Positions 21,861 through 32,878 are shown, counted from the stretch's first letter. The stretch is 64,000 bases of DNA from Sclerodactyla briareus (GCA_026419785.1 JAODTK010005859.1:62001-126000); one strand, 5' to 3'. Notes: generated from the sequence alone by a model not told the origin. Numbers and translations are program-made.

Positions 21861-23685
21861 CGTCCATTGCGCATGCAGTGATGAACTGCGCAATTCCGCC
21901 CAAGAGTATGGGAACCGCAACGAACTATTTGGGGAAGTTTGGCATGAAAAGTGGTTTTTTAGTGATAAAATCAGGTTTTGAGGAATGTATTTTGGTAGTG
22001 ACGATGTGGGGAAGAGATTGGCCTCTGAATGAGCTTTCTCGCCTTTTTTGCCGCCATGCACGACCTACGAAACCACTATTTAGTTCGAATCCATGATGCC
22101 TCCCCCATATACAATGGTAGCGGTGACCCGTGGGTAATTGGAGGTCCAATGTTGTCGCCGGCGTCACCAAGTAATCATGTGACATGCAAATGCAGGAGAT
22201 ATACGGTTGGTAGTGAATGCGGGGGAGGGGGTGTTGTGGATTTTAAGAGGGCATTGTAGGAGGGGATTTTCCCAGAGGGTTCGATCCACAGCCTGACGTC
22301 TTGACTGGAAACTTCAACCTAAAGGGCCGGTCACATCTATAACGATATCGTGTCGTGCAACTATCTGATATATGGTTCAGGCCGATTAATACCGGGCAAA
22401 TTAATATGACGGCTGGCACCCCTGCCACATGGAATGAGGAGCTTGATTCGCTATTTGCCCAACCATTCCAATGTGGAACAGCCCTTCCCTACGTTTTGAA
22501 AGCACCTTTTCCTATTTTCGTTGATCTCAACGATTTATCGTACGACTCGTTCCATTTTTCGATATGACGTCATTTAGGAAGAGTTTTTTTTTCGACACTT
22601 TGAATCTTGAGACGGTTTGTGATAATGTATAAGTATTACCATGACAATTGTTACCACACAGACCCTCTCCTTCCTAGTTCAGACTGAAATCTAAAAAGAT
22701 CGTGTTATCAGAACATAGAAAATCTTATAGTGGGACCGCCCCTTTACCCTCTGTTAAGAAAGAGGCGGGAAAAGAAACGAAGAAGGCAACGGAAATGAGC
22801 CATGGGGGGTATATATCGATCAACGCCAAGTTAATAAGTCTTGTAGTCAGTGAGGGAAGTAGAGGGTACACAGGTGCGCAGTCCGTAGTCATTGTTTTAC
22901 ATGCTTTTCTGAGCCGAGTAACCAAGCTCCAGTTTCGCTCCTTGCACTAATTTGACTGAATGCTTTCTTGGCTACCTCACTTCGCCGTATTCTTGGCTAC
23001 CGATGCGTTATTAGACTGGGTGTCCACCTAAAGGGTAGGCGAGGATGGTGAGTAGTTGCCTGATTCGTGGTCGTCAATTGGCGCTTCTTTGGGCCATATG
23101 AACGTGCCTCCCGGTGGACGATCCCGTCCACCGCGTTCTGTCTCCACGAGATCCCTAGGTTAGCAGTTAGGGCTGTCCGCCGGGGCTGCCAATCACTCAT
23201 GGTTGGCGTCAGCTGCGCGGGTCCTTCGGATTTAGGGGGGAAGGAACAGGCTCAGCCTGGTCACTGCTCGAGGAGGCTGGGTGATTGGAACGGCGGGTGG
23301 ACCAGCGTTAGCTAATTGCCTTCCAGGCATGCTGCTTCCCGTGATTGATGGGTTTTGAGCAAAGAAATCGTGAGGACATTTATGTATGGACTGAAGTTTC
23401 AGTAATTCAAAAACGGTTTAAATCCGGTGCCCTAGTTGCGCCGTGACGTCCCACGACTATAGAAAACGCTGTAAGCTGTTGGTATGTTTTGCTTTGAAAA
23501 ATGGGTCGAAAACACTATTTTTTTCGCCTCCTTCAAGTACGGAAAGACCCAAGCTTCAATTTGCTTGAATTACATTCTGGTCATTCACAAATTCTGGCCG
23601 ACCAGGCTATTCCACCTCCTGACGACACAGGGGAAACTTGTGCTTTTCTCAGTAAATCCCACCACGTTGCCTCCGTTATGGTAGG
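21861..23685. other. No recognisable gene
   Basis: Overlapping short open frames on both strands (for example 21804-22061 and 21925-22185 minus, 22029-22259 plus) resemble nothing known. 22320-22565 contains AACGATATCGT and GATTTATCGTACGACTCG phrases that recall the GATACGATA family. Confidence 0.35.
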
Positions 23686-23689
23686 CGCC

Positions 23690-23802
23690 GAGTCGTCCGA
23701 TGAAAGTATCTTACGACATTTTTATCGCACGAGTGTGAAAACTCCATCCGATAAATTTATCGTATCGTATCGCACGAGTGTGAGCAGCGCTTTCAGTCCG
23801 CT
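23690..23802 (-). repeat. Short repeat with GATACGATA motif, copy 3
   Basis: Minus strand: CACACTCGTGCGATACGATACGATAAATTTATCGGATGGAG, then TTTTCACACTCGTGCGATAAAAATGTCG. The repeated CACACTCGTGCGATA is internal to the unit. Confidence 0.6.
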
Positions 23803-24880
23803 GAAGAGACGATGCCTTAATCCGTGTACCTAGTGGAGAATTCGCAGCTGACAATTTCGTGTGCAGTATCACAGGTCTGCACCCTTTCCGGGGGCCGCTG
23901 AATACTTTCGATTCTCTGACCATAAAGAGACATGTGACTCAATTGTGATATTCCTTTGTCTTTCAAATATTTGCCAAGTCGACATACTGTCCGATCACCT
24001 ACCATGTTTTTCTCACTGCAACACTTCGGAATGTAATTTTTTGTTCGCTGTTTTTTAACATTCTGTATTGAAAGTCAAGTGATTGATGCATTCACTAGAA
24101 CGGTATCACAGCATTGAGATCTCTCAATTTGTGTTTTACTATGTCTTAGAGATATAGATTGGTAGGTCTACAAAGGCAGTATCGCTACTCCTCGATCTTT
24201 TCCTTGCCCCTTCGTACGATCAGGTGGGGTTTTCATGAGCCTCTCATTACCAACAAATTCATGGGAAAAAATTTTCCCTATACAAAGCTATGAATCCCGT
24301 AAGGATTTTGCCCACGAAAATTGAAATTCACCGATGGGTAATACCTTAAATTAATCCCATAGGTGCAAGGGAGTTTGCCGTTGAACCCAATAATAACTCA
24401 ACAAATCTAAAATAGCGCATGTTACCGCCGAGAGCACAGAAAAACACTGTATCATATCATTTTGGATTTGTATCGATTGAACAGGACGTTACTACTGCAA
24501 AAAAAAAAAAAAATCCCACCTCCTCTTTTCATGATGATTGGTTGACGTTTTTAAAAATGTGAAGCATCTTTAATAACGCGTGCGAACGGATATTATCACA
24601 TATTCTCATAGGAATTGTCATGAAAATGTTAAATGTGTTGTTTCTTGTTTTGCTCTTTAGGCAAATGATGCAGGAAACCCATAAAACCATTGTAATAACA
24701 TAAGAAGGTGAAAAGGTATAGTATCATGGTTTTTTTTTCTTTTTTGTTTAGATGTCGGATGCTTCTACCACAATCGGTTTAACGTTGCTGCCGGCGGGTT
24801 TCCTCCGACCGAACTCGGTTTTTCCGATTGGCTTGTCATAGAAACAAACACACTAAATCATGCCCCACCCATTGTATACT
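23803..24880. other. Probable intron, no recognisable gene
   Basis: Short poly(A)-like run near 24500. No protein resemblance in any frame. Confidence 0.35.
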
Positions 24881-24883
24881 CAC

Positions 24884-25072
24884 GTATTGAAATGGGTTCA
24901 GTGTCGATTGGGTCGTTCCTATCAAAGATGATTCTGGCTTCGGCGTCCCTGATTGTCATACGTGTTCTGTTCCTCACTGTCGAATAGAGTACGCACGAAC
25001 CTTCTCCAGTCGGTACCGTTTTTCTTGATTTCGGAGGCAGGAAGCAACTTACCGGGATCCACAGGAGGTATC
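24884..25072 (-). CDS. Exon: module ending in AEARIIFDRNDPIDT (DUF7619-like)
   Basis: The acceptor GGATATGATTTAG lies before 25072 and a strong donor ATAC/GTGAGTATAC at 24883 (minus strand). The first part reads PPVDPGKLLP, and a frame change leads to GTDW and GEGSCVLYSTV, then RTRMTIRDAEARIIFD and RNDPIDTEPISI. The order P-x-D-P...LPP...G-T-G-E-G-x-V-x-Y...A-x-I-I-F-D-x-N-x-P-I-D-T is the C-terminal half of a module common in bacterial CARDB/RHS-class surface proteins. Its N-terminal half is on the exon at 29039. The next exon (20874) carries the module that normally follows. The match is by motif recognition; the family name is from memory. Confidence 0.75.
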
Positions 25073-25227
25073 CTAAATCATATCCAGACACGAATTTCAT
25101 TATTTAATATTTTACTGATTTTGTTTTGTTGCCAGTACGTCTATGGTAAGTTATGTTTGCCCTCTGCCATTGCACTCGATAAAGATTAATGCTACGGCCA
25201 TAACTGATTATATCCTCTTCCCACCAT

Positions 25228-26240
25228 CTGCATGCCAGGACCAATCTTCTCAGGACTAACTTTATCAATGTCTTTTCCAGAGTTGGTCTCTCTCACACAA
25301 CCACTTAGGGAGTCATTTTTATTTGGCTTATTTGAGTCCTACCACGAGGGAGGGGGGGGGATGTGGTCGGCAAAGGGTTCAGTACCACTTTTCAACATTA
25401 TCTCATTTATAACTTTTATCACTGTTTTGTTTTGTTTTGTTTTGTTTTGTTTTGTGTTATATGTTTTGGGTGCACGGCCTACGGGCTATAGGTCTCAAGT
25501 TACCTTTTGTTCACTCTGATCCTGTTTATGTTGTTGTTTGTATGTCATATTATATTTTTGCATGGATCAAAATATATAGTGAAGGCAATGAACTATGAAA
25601 TGAAACTCATAGCAGAGTACGAGAATAATGCGCTTATATCAAACATTTGCGAATTTGGTTAAACTAACCTGGTCAAACGCCACTACTATCAAGGATTGTT
25701 GGCAGGCAAGCTGTTCCTCCGACTGCCCGACTGACCTGACTACGACCCATCATTTTTTTTCACGCCTTAGGCCGTTGGAACTGCTAACTAGACATCGGCA
25801 GGTGGTGAACCGCCACATGTACTACCCCACTTCACTCATGGAGTGCAATCTTGTTTTATTTCCGAAGAATTCCCATAAATCAAAGACCATGTTCACCAAG
25901 TCTGAGAATGCATATATTAGTAAATTTGACCTCTGTGCACCTCGAAATGACTTCCGCTTCGATGACACAAAGTTTCGTTCAAATCCGACAGAAGTAGAGG
26001 ATATTGCATAACTTATGCAAACTTGACCTCGGGAGACCTTCAATATGACGTTTACAGCCACGGCCTAATGATATGACGATAATATAACAGGGTTTTTCAT
26101 GAAGTCTATGAAAACACTGAGTCTCTTAGTTCTTTTTACAGTCAGGGGATTCATTCGACCTATTCCACGGTCAGTATCTTGTCATACTTACTAAAAGGGT
26201 TGAGGGGGGCGGGGAAGAAGGGAAGGGGTCGGGTTATGAC
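25228..26240. other. Probable intron with GTTTT microsatellite and repeat fragment
   Basis: (GTTTT)n at 25422-25457. 25880-26050 is a single diverged copy of the 120-bp repeat of 13740-14335 (TTCACCAAGTCTGAGAA, ATTGCATAACTTATGCAAAC). No gene recognised. Confidence 0.45.
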
Positions 26241-26269
26241 AAAAATTAGATTTTCTCCTTCATTTTCAA

Positions 26270-26540
26270 GTTAAGCCCCCGCGTTTTCCACACGCGGGCG
26301 GGCGGGGGGCGGGCGGGGCGTCTAAACTCGCTCATCGTTTTTTTCATGAAGCCGTTTCCATTCACGCTGGGTTCCATCACGGCGGTGCGGGCGGCGGGCG
26401 GGCGGGCGCGTGCGCGGGCGGGATCCTTCAGGTGCGGTGTTTTTCTTGAATCGTCATGTAGCGATTTTTTCCGCCCGCCCGCGTTTCCGCGTGGTATTTT
26501 CGCATCAATTCCCGGGGATTTTTCCTGCATTTACCGGCTT
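26270..26540 (+). repeat. GC-rich island with GGGCGGGCGGG runs
   Basis: Dense runs of G (GGGCGGGCGGGGGGCGGGCGG near 26296 and again near 26390-26430) stand out in an AT-leaning context and could fold as G-quadruplexes. A related segment in opposite orientation lies at 27120-27225: both have GTTCCAT followed by G-rich runs and GGGAT. No promoter or exon evidence. Confidence 0.55.
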
Positions 26541-26834
26541 GAAGCCGATAATGGAGAGAGAGACATTTTAGTGTTCACATAAGGTTCCAAACACAATTCC
26601 TACTTTTTCAACCTAGGGATGAGATTTTTATAACAGATTGTGTCTATATTCAACGGCTAGACACCTATTTTTGACACATATTTACATTTTAAACCGATGG
26701 ATGTCAAAAAGTTTGCTATTAAATCTCCAAAACCTCGTCATTGTGAAGTTTTAATGGTGGGCCGTAATCGTGACATTCAGAACCATGGTTTTCAGAAAAT
26801 AACCCCGGGGTTTAGGTTTAAACACGAGTATGCG

Positions 26835-27035
26835 TCCGGGGTTTGACAACAACGTCAACGACAACAACGCCAATGACAACAACGACAACGACGACAACGT
26901 ACAACAACGGCACAAACACAACAACAACAACCAACCAACACAACAACACCAACAACAACAACAACAACCACGGCAACGACAACGAAACGACAAGGACACA
27001 ACAACACAACAACATAATAACACTAAAACACTAAT
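26835..27035 (+). repeat. (AAC)n microsatellite
   Basis: About 200 bases of AAC/ACA repeats with GAC interruptions. The polythreonine and polyasparagine frames through it are artefacts. Confidence 0.95.
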
Positions 27036-27119
27036 AACAAACTCCCAATATTAATAATAGTAGGCTCATCGGTTCTTATATAGCGCAATATACACACTAG
27101 AAAGTGAGAAGAGGTGCGT

Positions 27120-27225
27120 GACTCGAGAAATCCCGCCCGCCCGCCCGCGTGCATGGAACGATCCTTCCAAAACTCCTCGCCTCGCCCGTCCGCCCCCCGC
27201 CCGCCCGTCATGGAAACGCAGCTTT
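27120..27225 (-). repeat. GC-rich island, inverted relative to 26270
   Basis: CCCGCCCGCCCGCCCGCGTG and CCGCCCCCCGCCCGCCCG with GTTCCAT on the minus strand, resembling the island at 26360-26440 in the other orientation. Confidence 0.5.
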
Positions 27226-27419
27226 ACCCTGTCCTCTGCTCGAAGCGTCTGTAGATCCATCGTGCCCTCCTTTTTGACGAAAATTCATGCCTGCTGTTAC
27301 TCTCACTACGTAAGCCCCGGTCCTCGAAATCGAGTGGTATCCTTTGGTGAAACAAAACCATAAAAAAGCCAAAAGGCTCGTGTTCCTTGACTAATCCTGA
27401 CTCGACAAGCTGAGCATTG

Positions 27420-28870
27420 TCAATTTCACATGCTTACAAAATTTACAATCGGGGTCATGTAGTTCTCATTATGGGAACACACCTACAAATTTGACTCATC
27501 CATCCAGGTGGGTCTTTGAGGCCCACATCAAATTTCAACTTGATCGGACCATGCTTTCTGGACTATCAAGTTTACAAGATTTTCAGGATTTGACCTCGCT
27601 TGACCTCATATGACCTTATCCGACCCAAATGGTTCATGTACTCATGCATGCCGCCCACATTACAAGTATGAGCTTCAGCCATCTCGGTGGGGTCGAGTTA
27701 TCGCATCAACAAGCTGAAATTGCCAAAATAATTTCACAATTTTACCCAGTTTTCTCCGAACTGTCCCCCTGTCCACCCACAAAACAATAGGTTTCTGTAC
27801 TCCCCATAAGAAAACTACATACCGAATTTCAACCTAAAGGACCAGGCCTTTACAAACTATCATGTTAACAAAATTTTCAGACTTGACCTCGGATTACTTT
27901 GACCCGACCTAAAGAATAGGGATCTTGTACTTCATTATGGAGCCACCACAAACCCAGCAAGAGCTTCATCCATCCAGGTGGTCGAGTTATTATGTTAACA
28001 ATTAAATCGGCCAAGGGTCCATTCTTTCGGATTTTTCCATTTTCCCCCAACCGTTCTCACCAAAACCATCGAGTTTTCCTCTACTCCCCATAAGAAAGCT
28101 GCCTATCAAGTTTCAACCTGATCGACTAGTTAGTCTAGGCTTATCCTTTTAACAAGATTTTTTCAGACTTTAACCTCTCTTGACCTCAGATGACTTTGGC
28201 CTCACCCCAAACAACCAGGGATCATGTTCTCATCATGGAAACCCACATATCTAGTATTAGCTCCATCCATCCAGGTGGGGGCGAGTTATCATGCCAAATG
28301 CCGATGCCAAATTATCATTTTTCCAATTCTCATTGACTCCCGGTCAACACCAATAATGATAGCGTTCCTGTACTCCCTATCAGAAAGCTGCATATCACAT
28401 TTCAACCTACGACCAGGCGCAACTTGACTTATCGTGTTAACAAGGTTTTTCCGCCCTTTGACCTCTCTTAACCTCAAATGACCTCTGACCTGACCTCAAA
28501 ACAATAGGAATCATGTGCCTATTATGGGGAACCCATATACCAAGTACTTGTACTTCATTCATCCATCCAAGTGGAGTTGAGTTACCATGCTACGAACTAA
28601 AATTGGCTAAATTATCATTTTTTCTCTCCAAATTATTTTTTTCTCTCAAAACTGGCCCCGATCCACATGAAAAACGATAGGGTTCCTGTACCCTCCATGA
28701 GAGAGCTGCATACTGACTTTCAACCTGATCGGACCAGGCATTCTGGACTTATCGTGTTGACAAGATTTTCAACTTTGACCTCTCTTGACTTCAAATGACC
28801 TTGACCTGACCTCAAAACAATAGGAATCATGTGCCTATTATGGGGAACCCATATACCAGGATGGACTGAG
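27420..28870 (+). repeat. TGACCT dispersed repeat, about three units in tandem
   Basis: Units of about 450 bp repeat the order CATTATGG..ACCCACA, CATCCATCCAGGTGGG, GAGTTATC, a CCAAAATTATCA-like phrase, TTCCTGTACTCCCCATAAG, TTTCAACCTGATCG and then TGACCTC boxes. TGACCT occurs at 27591, 27601 and 27611, separated by four bases each time. No coding potential. Confidence 0.8.
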
Positions 28871-29038
28871 CTCGTGCTCTTCGGGTTCCTCAGGGACTGT
28901 GTGTGGCAGTAAACCGCATGGTGGTAATTCCGGATCCTACCCATCACTTGTGTGCTTGAGTCACCCCTGCCTCAGCATCCCGACCCCACAAATATTCAAA
29001 CTTGGTTCTATGTATGAAGTGAATTGAGATACACGAAC

Positions 29039-29263
29039 CTGAAATATGCGCTGCGAGACGGCACATCCGAAGTTACGTTTCCCGAACCGTACGAACCATC
29101 GGAAAGAGCGATGTCCCAAGGTCGTCCCGGGCGGTTTCTATGGTGACTAGCTGTGCAGGAGCCGTCGCATTGGCTTCGTTCTCGAATCGATCCGGTAGTC
29201 GAGAGTGATGTCTGCTGCAATGAATCTAGCATCACCAAATCCCGATGGTCGCAGGATGTCATT
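29039..29263 (-). CDS. Exon: module with FENEANATAPAQ signature
   Basis: The acceptor GTTCATGTTTTTAG lies before 29263 and the donor TTTCAG/GTTCGTG at 29038 (minus strand). The 225-bp exon reads NDILRPSGFGDARFI, then AADITLDYRI; a one-base shift gives FENEANATAPAQLVTIETA; a second shift gives DIALSDGSYGSGNVTSDV and PSRSAYFR. The sequence N-D-I-x-x-P-x-G-F-G followed by L-x-Y-x-I-x-F-E-N-x-x-x-A-T-A-P-A-Q is a strong signature of bacterial surface proteins that carry CARDB and RHS modules, where it directly precedes the IIFDxNxPIDT half found here at 24884. The two frameshifts fall inside a perfectly kept motif, which points to sequencing error. The function of the module is unknown; it is probably structural. 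Confidence 0.8.
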
Positions 29264-29334
29264 CTAAAAACATGAACCGGTGGAGAGGCTATCACTATAA
29301 ACTTGTGAGGAGATGTATCGAAAACAATTCTTCA

Positions 29335-29560
29335 CCGAGTAGTTGGCACAGTTGGTAGAGCGTCGGCCTTCCACCCGGGGACCGGGGTTCGATATCCCGT
29401 TCGGTCATACCAAAGACTTAACATGTCCTGTTGTTTTCTCGCTGGGCGGCCTCAGCACAATGGATTGGAGCCAGGGCCAAACGGGGTAGGCAATTGTGCA
29501 ACCTTCGTATGTCTTCGGGCACACAACCGACTATTGAATTTAGGACCTACTTGGTATACT
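29335..29560 (+). repeat. tRNA-derived SINE, family 1, most complete copy
   Basis: The tRNA-like head has GTTGGTAGAGCG (A box) and GGGGTTCGATATCCC (B box). The body contains CCTGTTGTTTTCTCGCTGGG, CTCAGCAC and GGGTAGGCAATTGTGCAACC. It lies between the RHS core exon and the exon at 29039. Confidence 0.75.
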
Positions 29561-29599
29561 TAGTTGCGGCTATTTGAGGCTGGTATACATTTAGTGCTG

Positions 29600-30825
29600 A
29601 TAATAAACAACGCCGGGGCTGGATTAGTAAAGGGGCATTAAAAAGTGTCTCTGGGAAGTCCGGGCACTGAACAATAGAGTTTCAGTACAACTCGCGACAC
29701 TTCCGGTCCAAGTGCCGGAGATCGACTTCAAAATATTCACCAGCGGCAGTCCTTAATATTATATCCTTACTGTAGGAAACGTGCTAGGTAAACATCAACG
29801 ATTCATACGAGATTGACTGACTGGCAGCTCTGCTTACCTATCACATTCATCTAAATCAAATGATGTAACTATTTAAGTATGGGGGGAGGGGATCATAGGA
29901 AAGGCTGACGGCAATTAACGTATACGGTACCTGTTAAATGTGACAGTATGTTTTCACGGACAATGCTATGAGCTCTATTGGACGGCCAAATTAACAAGTT
30001 GCTTAGAATGCAAGTGAACATCTAAGATGAATGTGTACTTCTCCAATACGTTTCCTACGGGTATCTTCCACAGAAACATATCAGAATATCATACTGACTG
30101 AAACTGACCGTTGTATACCGCGTGTTTGTTTTAAGGTATTCCAGCATTTATTGTAAATTTCCCAATTATTGCATCTTCACGAGCCGGTGTTATAAGCTAG
30201 GAACGCAAGAGAGGCATAGTTCACCCAATCCATCAACCTAGAAAACGTCAGTACTCACCGGTCCCTAGATTCAATCCAAATCAGGCATATCTTCCACTGC
30301 TCCACAAGTAGTGGAGGGCCCTTGCACCCCTTTAGCGGTGAAGGCGGCTTATGAGTCCGTTACTGAAGGAAAAAGTACAAAGCCAATGAGTTCTGTACTC
30401 CGCGAATACTATAGTATACTACCTCATCGCAAACTAAACTACACTTATGTCTTTTTCGCATCAAGACGATTGGTGAGAATGTGAAAGTCTCCCTGAACAT
30501 CATCGTTGAAGCCCGTTTTCGACGTTCGCGGAGGTACCCAGACTGTTGACACAGATATGTAGCGTAACAGCAGTGTCATTCCTGACACGGATCCATACCC
30601 TACCTTCATTCCCTCCACGTTAGGCGAGTACTACTGCAGACAATATTTTACAACTCCATCCAGAGGGACAAAGTATTCATGTATTTGCGTTAAATATAGA
30701 GTTTACGAAACGTTAATTCACAATGTCAGAGGCTGATGTGTTCACAACGTTGGATTTCAGTGTTTATGAAAACGTCGAATGGGCTAGAGGCATTGGTGAT
30801 TATCCACTTCTACCAATAGGAGATT
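29600..30825. other. No recognisable gene
   Basis: A minus-strand CATATCTGTGTCAACAG acceptor-like site near 30545 is followed by a short open segment, but it has no recognisable module. I did not call it. Confidence 0.3.
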
Positions 30826-30829
30826 AGGG

Positions 30830-31275
30830 GCATCACATGGGAGTATACATGCCAAGTATGAACTTGATTCATCGAGACCGTTTTTACAAGCTGGAATTGG
30901 CGGAAATATCAATTTTTTCACGATTGATTCTTTACTAGATTCTACAGAGCATAAAGTTTTGTACTCAAATCAAAATTCAGCTTCATCAAACTAAGCGTTT
31001 TAGACATATCGTGATTACAGGGATTTCAGACTCCGACCCCCGGTGTCTTTAGATGACCTCTGAACTAACCCCAAAAGATCATGTACTAATTATGGGATAT
31101 ACATACCAAGCATGCATAGGCTTAACAAGTGGCTGGGGTTCAGTTATCATGTTAACAAGCCTAGCGTCACACATACCATGCACGCCCACACATATACATA
31201 CACACGCACACTATACTTACATCACTGCGTATATGATTCCTCTGACTTCGTCGTGGAAAAAGAAAATCCCGAAAT
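30830..31275 (+). repeat. TGACCT dispersed repeat, diverged copy
   Basis: CATCACATGGGAGTATACATGCC, AATATCAATTTTTTCACG, GACCTCTGAACTAACCCC, CATGTACTAATTATGGG and a CA-type tract near 31185 follow the family order. Confidence 0.55.
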
Positions 31276-31536
31276 GAATTATTTCATACACAGCTGGGAT
31301 TCTACGTATATTACATGAACACATCCTGCATTTCTATAGGCCAGGCTGATGAAAAATTTGGTAACTGCAATTGTATACGTACTGGACTTTGAGGCGGTGT
31401 CCTGCAACTTCTGACCTACTTTGCCCAGGTTGCTCGCAAAGTTCTCGCCGGGAATAATTTTGTGTGATTGCTCCACACTCAATAAAGCGTTCCGATGTTT
31501 TTTTTGCGAAGTCGAAGTCACTTAGCCGCTCGTTGT

Positions 31537-32010
31537 CTATGGTTGGGTAACTGCGTCTGAAACAGCGCCCCCAATAGCTCCAGCTACAAACGGACCCAAG
31601 GCACTCACGGCTGGAATGCCCGTGACTGCTCCGCCGACGAACGACCCCACGAAACCCCCAGTAGTGAAACCATCCAGCCCATCAGTAGCGGCGGTGACGA
31701 TGGTAGTACGCTCCGACACTTATGAGTCCGGATATCAAGGGAGCTGCAAATATGGCAAGTGGGATCGTGCCGGTCGGGTCGCTAGTAGTAGGGGGGTTGT
31801 TGTTGGCGTACACGTAGAGGTTCGTAGGCGACCCCCGGTAACCGAATTGGTCGGGTGAGATGAATCTACCGAGGCGCTCGTTATACATCCGGGTACGCAT
31901 TAGTTGAGGTTGGCTTCGCGTATCCGCACACTCCGTAAGCCGGAGAACTGGAAGAGACTGCCGCCGACCGGACTCTGTGACATGTTCCCGAAAGGGTTCT
32001 TATTCTAGAA
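31537..32010 (-). CDS. Terminal RHS exon: RHS-associated core plus Gly/Ala-rich tail
   Basis: The minus-strand acceptor is CTTCTAG or AATAAG near 32008. The exon reads NPFGNMSQSPVGGSLFQFSG, then after an indel TRMYNERLGRFISPDQFG, YRGSPTNLYVYANNNP and a D-P-T-G close. This is the canonical RHS repeat-associated core (R-x-Y...L-G-R-F-x-S-P-D...N-x-Y-x-Y-x-x-N-N-P...D-P-x-G). In bacterial RHS proteins this core closes the YD-repeat shell and precedes a variable tail. Here the tail is hydrophobic (IPLAIFAAPLISGLIS) and, after another indel, Gly/Ala-rich (GLDGFTTGGFVGSFVGGAV, FVAGAIGGAVSD) up to a stop at 31537. Such glycine-rich tails follow many bacterial RHS cores. No toxin domain is recognised. 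A further open stretch (31279-31521, minus) may or may not continue the protein. Confidence 0.85.
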
Positions 32011-32389
32011 GTTATGGCTTCTCAGCAGAGTTGAGAATAGCCACAACTGTCTACAATTAGGGATAACCGAGAAAAAGTGAAACGTCAACATATGCTCGTG
32101 TAGCAGTTATAATCTCGTAATTGTATGATGGAATACATGTTTTTTCAGTTGTACATAGTGGTATATGACGACAACACGAACACACTGTGTCAGTCCTGTA
32201 TAGTATCATATAGTAATCGATATTAGTCTTGACAGAGAACTTGATAATACGATTACATAGTCCCGTCAAGCGCCGCTGGTGAATCAGAGCGGCTGACAAT
32301 AGGTCGTATAACATAGTTTCATGTACCACTCTTATATAATCACGTAATGATCATCGAACTTTCAATAACCATACCATACCATAGCTAAC

Positions 32390-32690
32390 ATAGGTTTGAA
32401 ATAGATCGACCGTCCCATTTTTCTGACTGAGATAATTACCAAAATACACATATGTACACGTTCCCACTTTTGCCTAAACTTGACTCCTATTCAGACAACA
32501 ATAAATAGCGTTCATTCACTCATTAATAAAAGCAGATCCACGGAGTTTCAACTTTTTCTCATCGGACATGTTGTACTCAGAAGGATTACGAATTAATAGT
32601 GCCCACATTCCCACAAGTCTCTTCCGTTTTCCCGAAACTGATCTCCGAATGACATCAGAATGACATCAGAATGATTACCGTCTATCATGG
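32390..32690 (+). repeat. TGACCT repeat fragment
   Basis: ACATCAGAATGACATCAGAATGA, ATCATGGAGAAACACAACACAAGTTTGA and ACTTGACTCCTAT match decayed family phrases. 32015-32390 shows nothing recognisable. Confidence 0.4.
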
Positions 32691-32734
32691 AGAAACACAA
32701 CACAAGTTTGAACTAATACCAGAGCAGGCATATC

Positions 32735-32878
32735 GGAACCAGACACACCCACACACCCACACGGAAAAACACACACGCACACGCAATACATTGCACACCA
32801 ACCCAGACAGCAACACACACCATACACACAGCCACACGCACACCCCCCCCCCTCCCACACACACACACTGCACGCCAC
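32735..32878 (+). repeat. (CA)n microsatellite
   Basis: CA-rich tract with CACG and CCCA interruptions. The long minus-strand Cys/Val frames through it are artefacts. Confidence 0.95.

Noticed and set aside
26751..27054. Open frames encoding poly-Asn, poly-Thr and Cys/Val-rich peptides
   Set aside because: Six-frame products of the AAC microsatellite.
29339..29412. Functional tRNA gene (also at 9750, 11095, 15430 and 48165)
   Set aside because: A and B boxes are present but cloverleaf pairing is poor and each head continues into a shared SINE body.
31682..31900. RHS C-terminal toxin domain after the core
   Set aside because: The tail is hydrophobic and Gly/Ala-rich without any catalytic motif I can recognise; nothing supports a toxin call.
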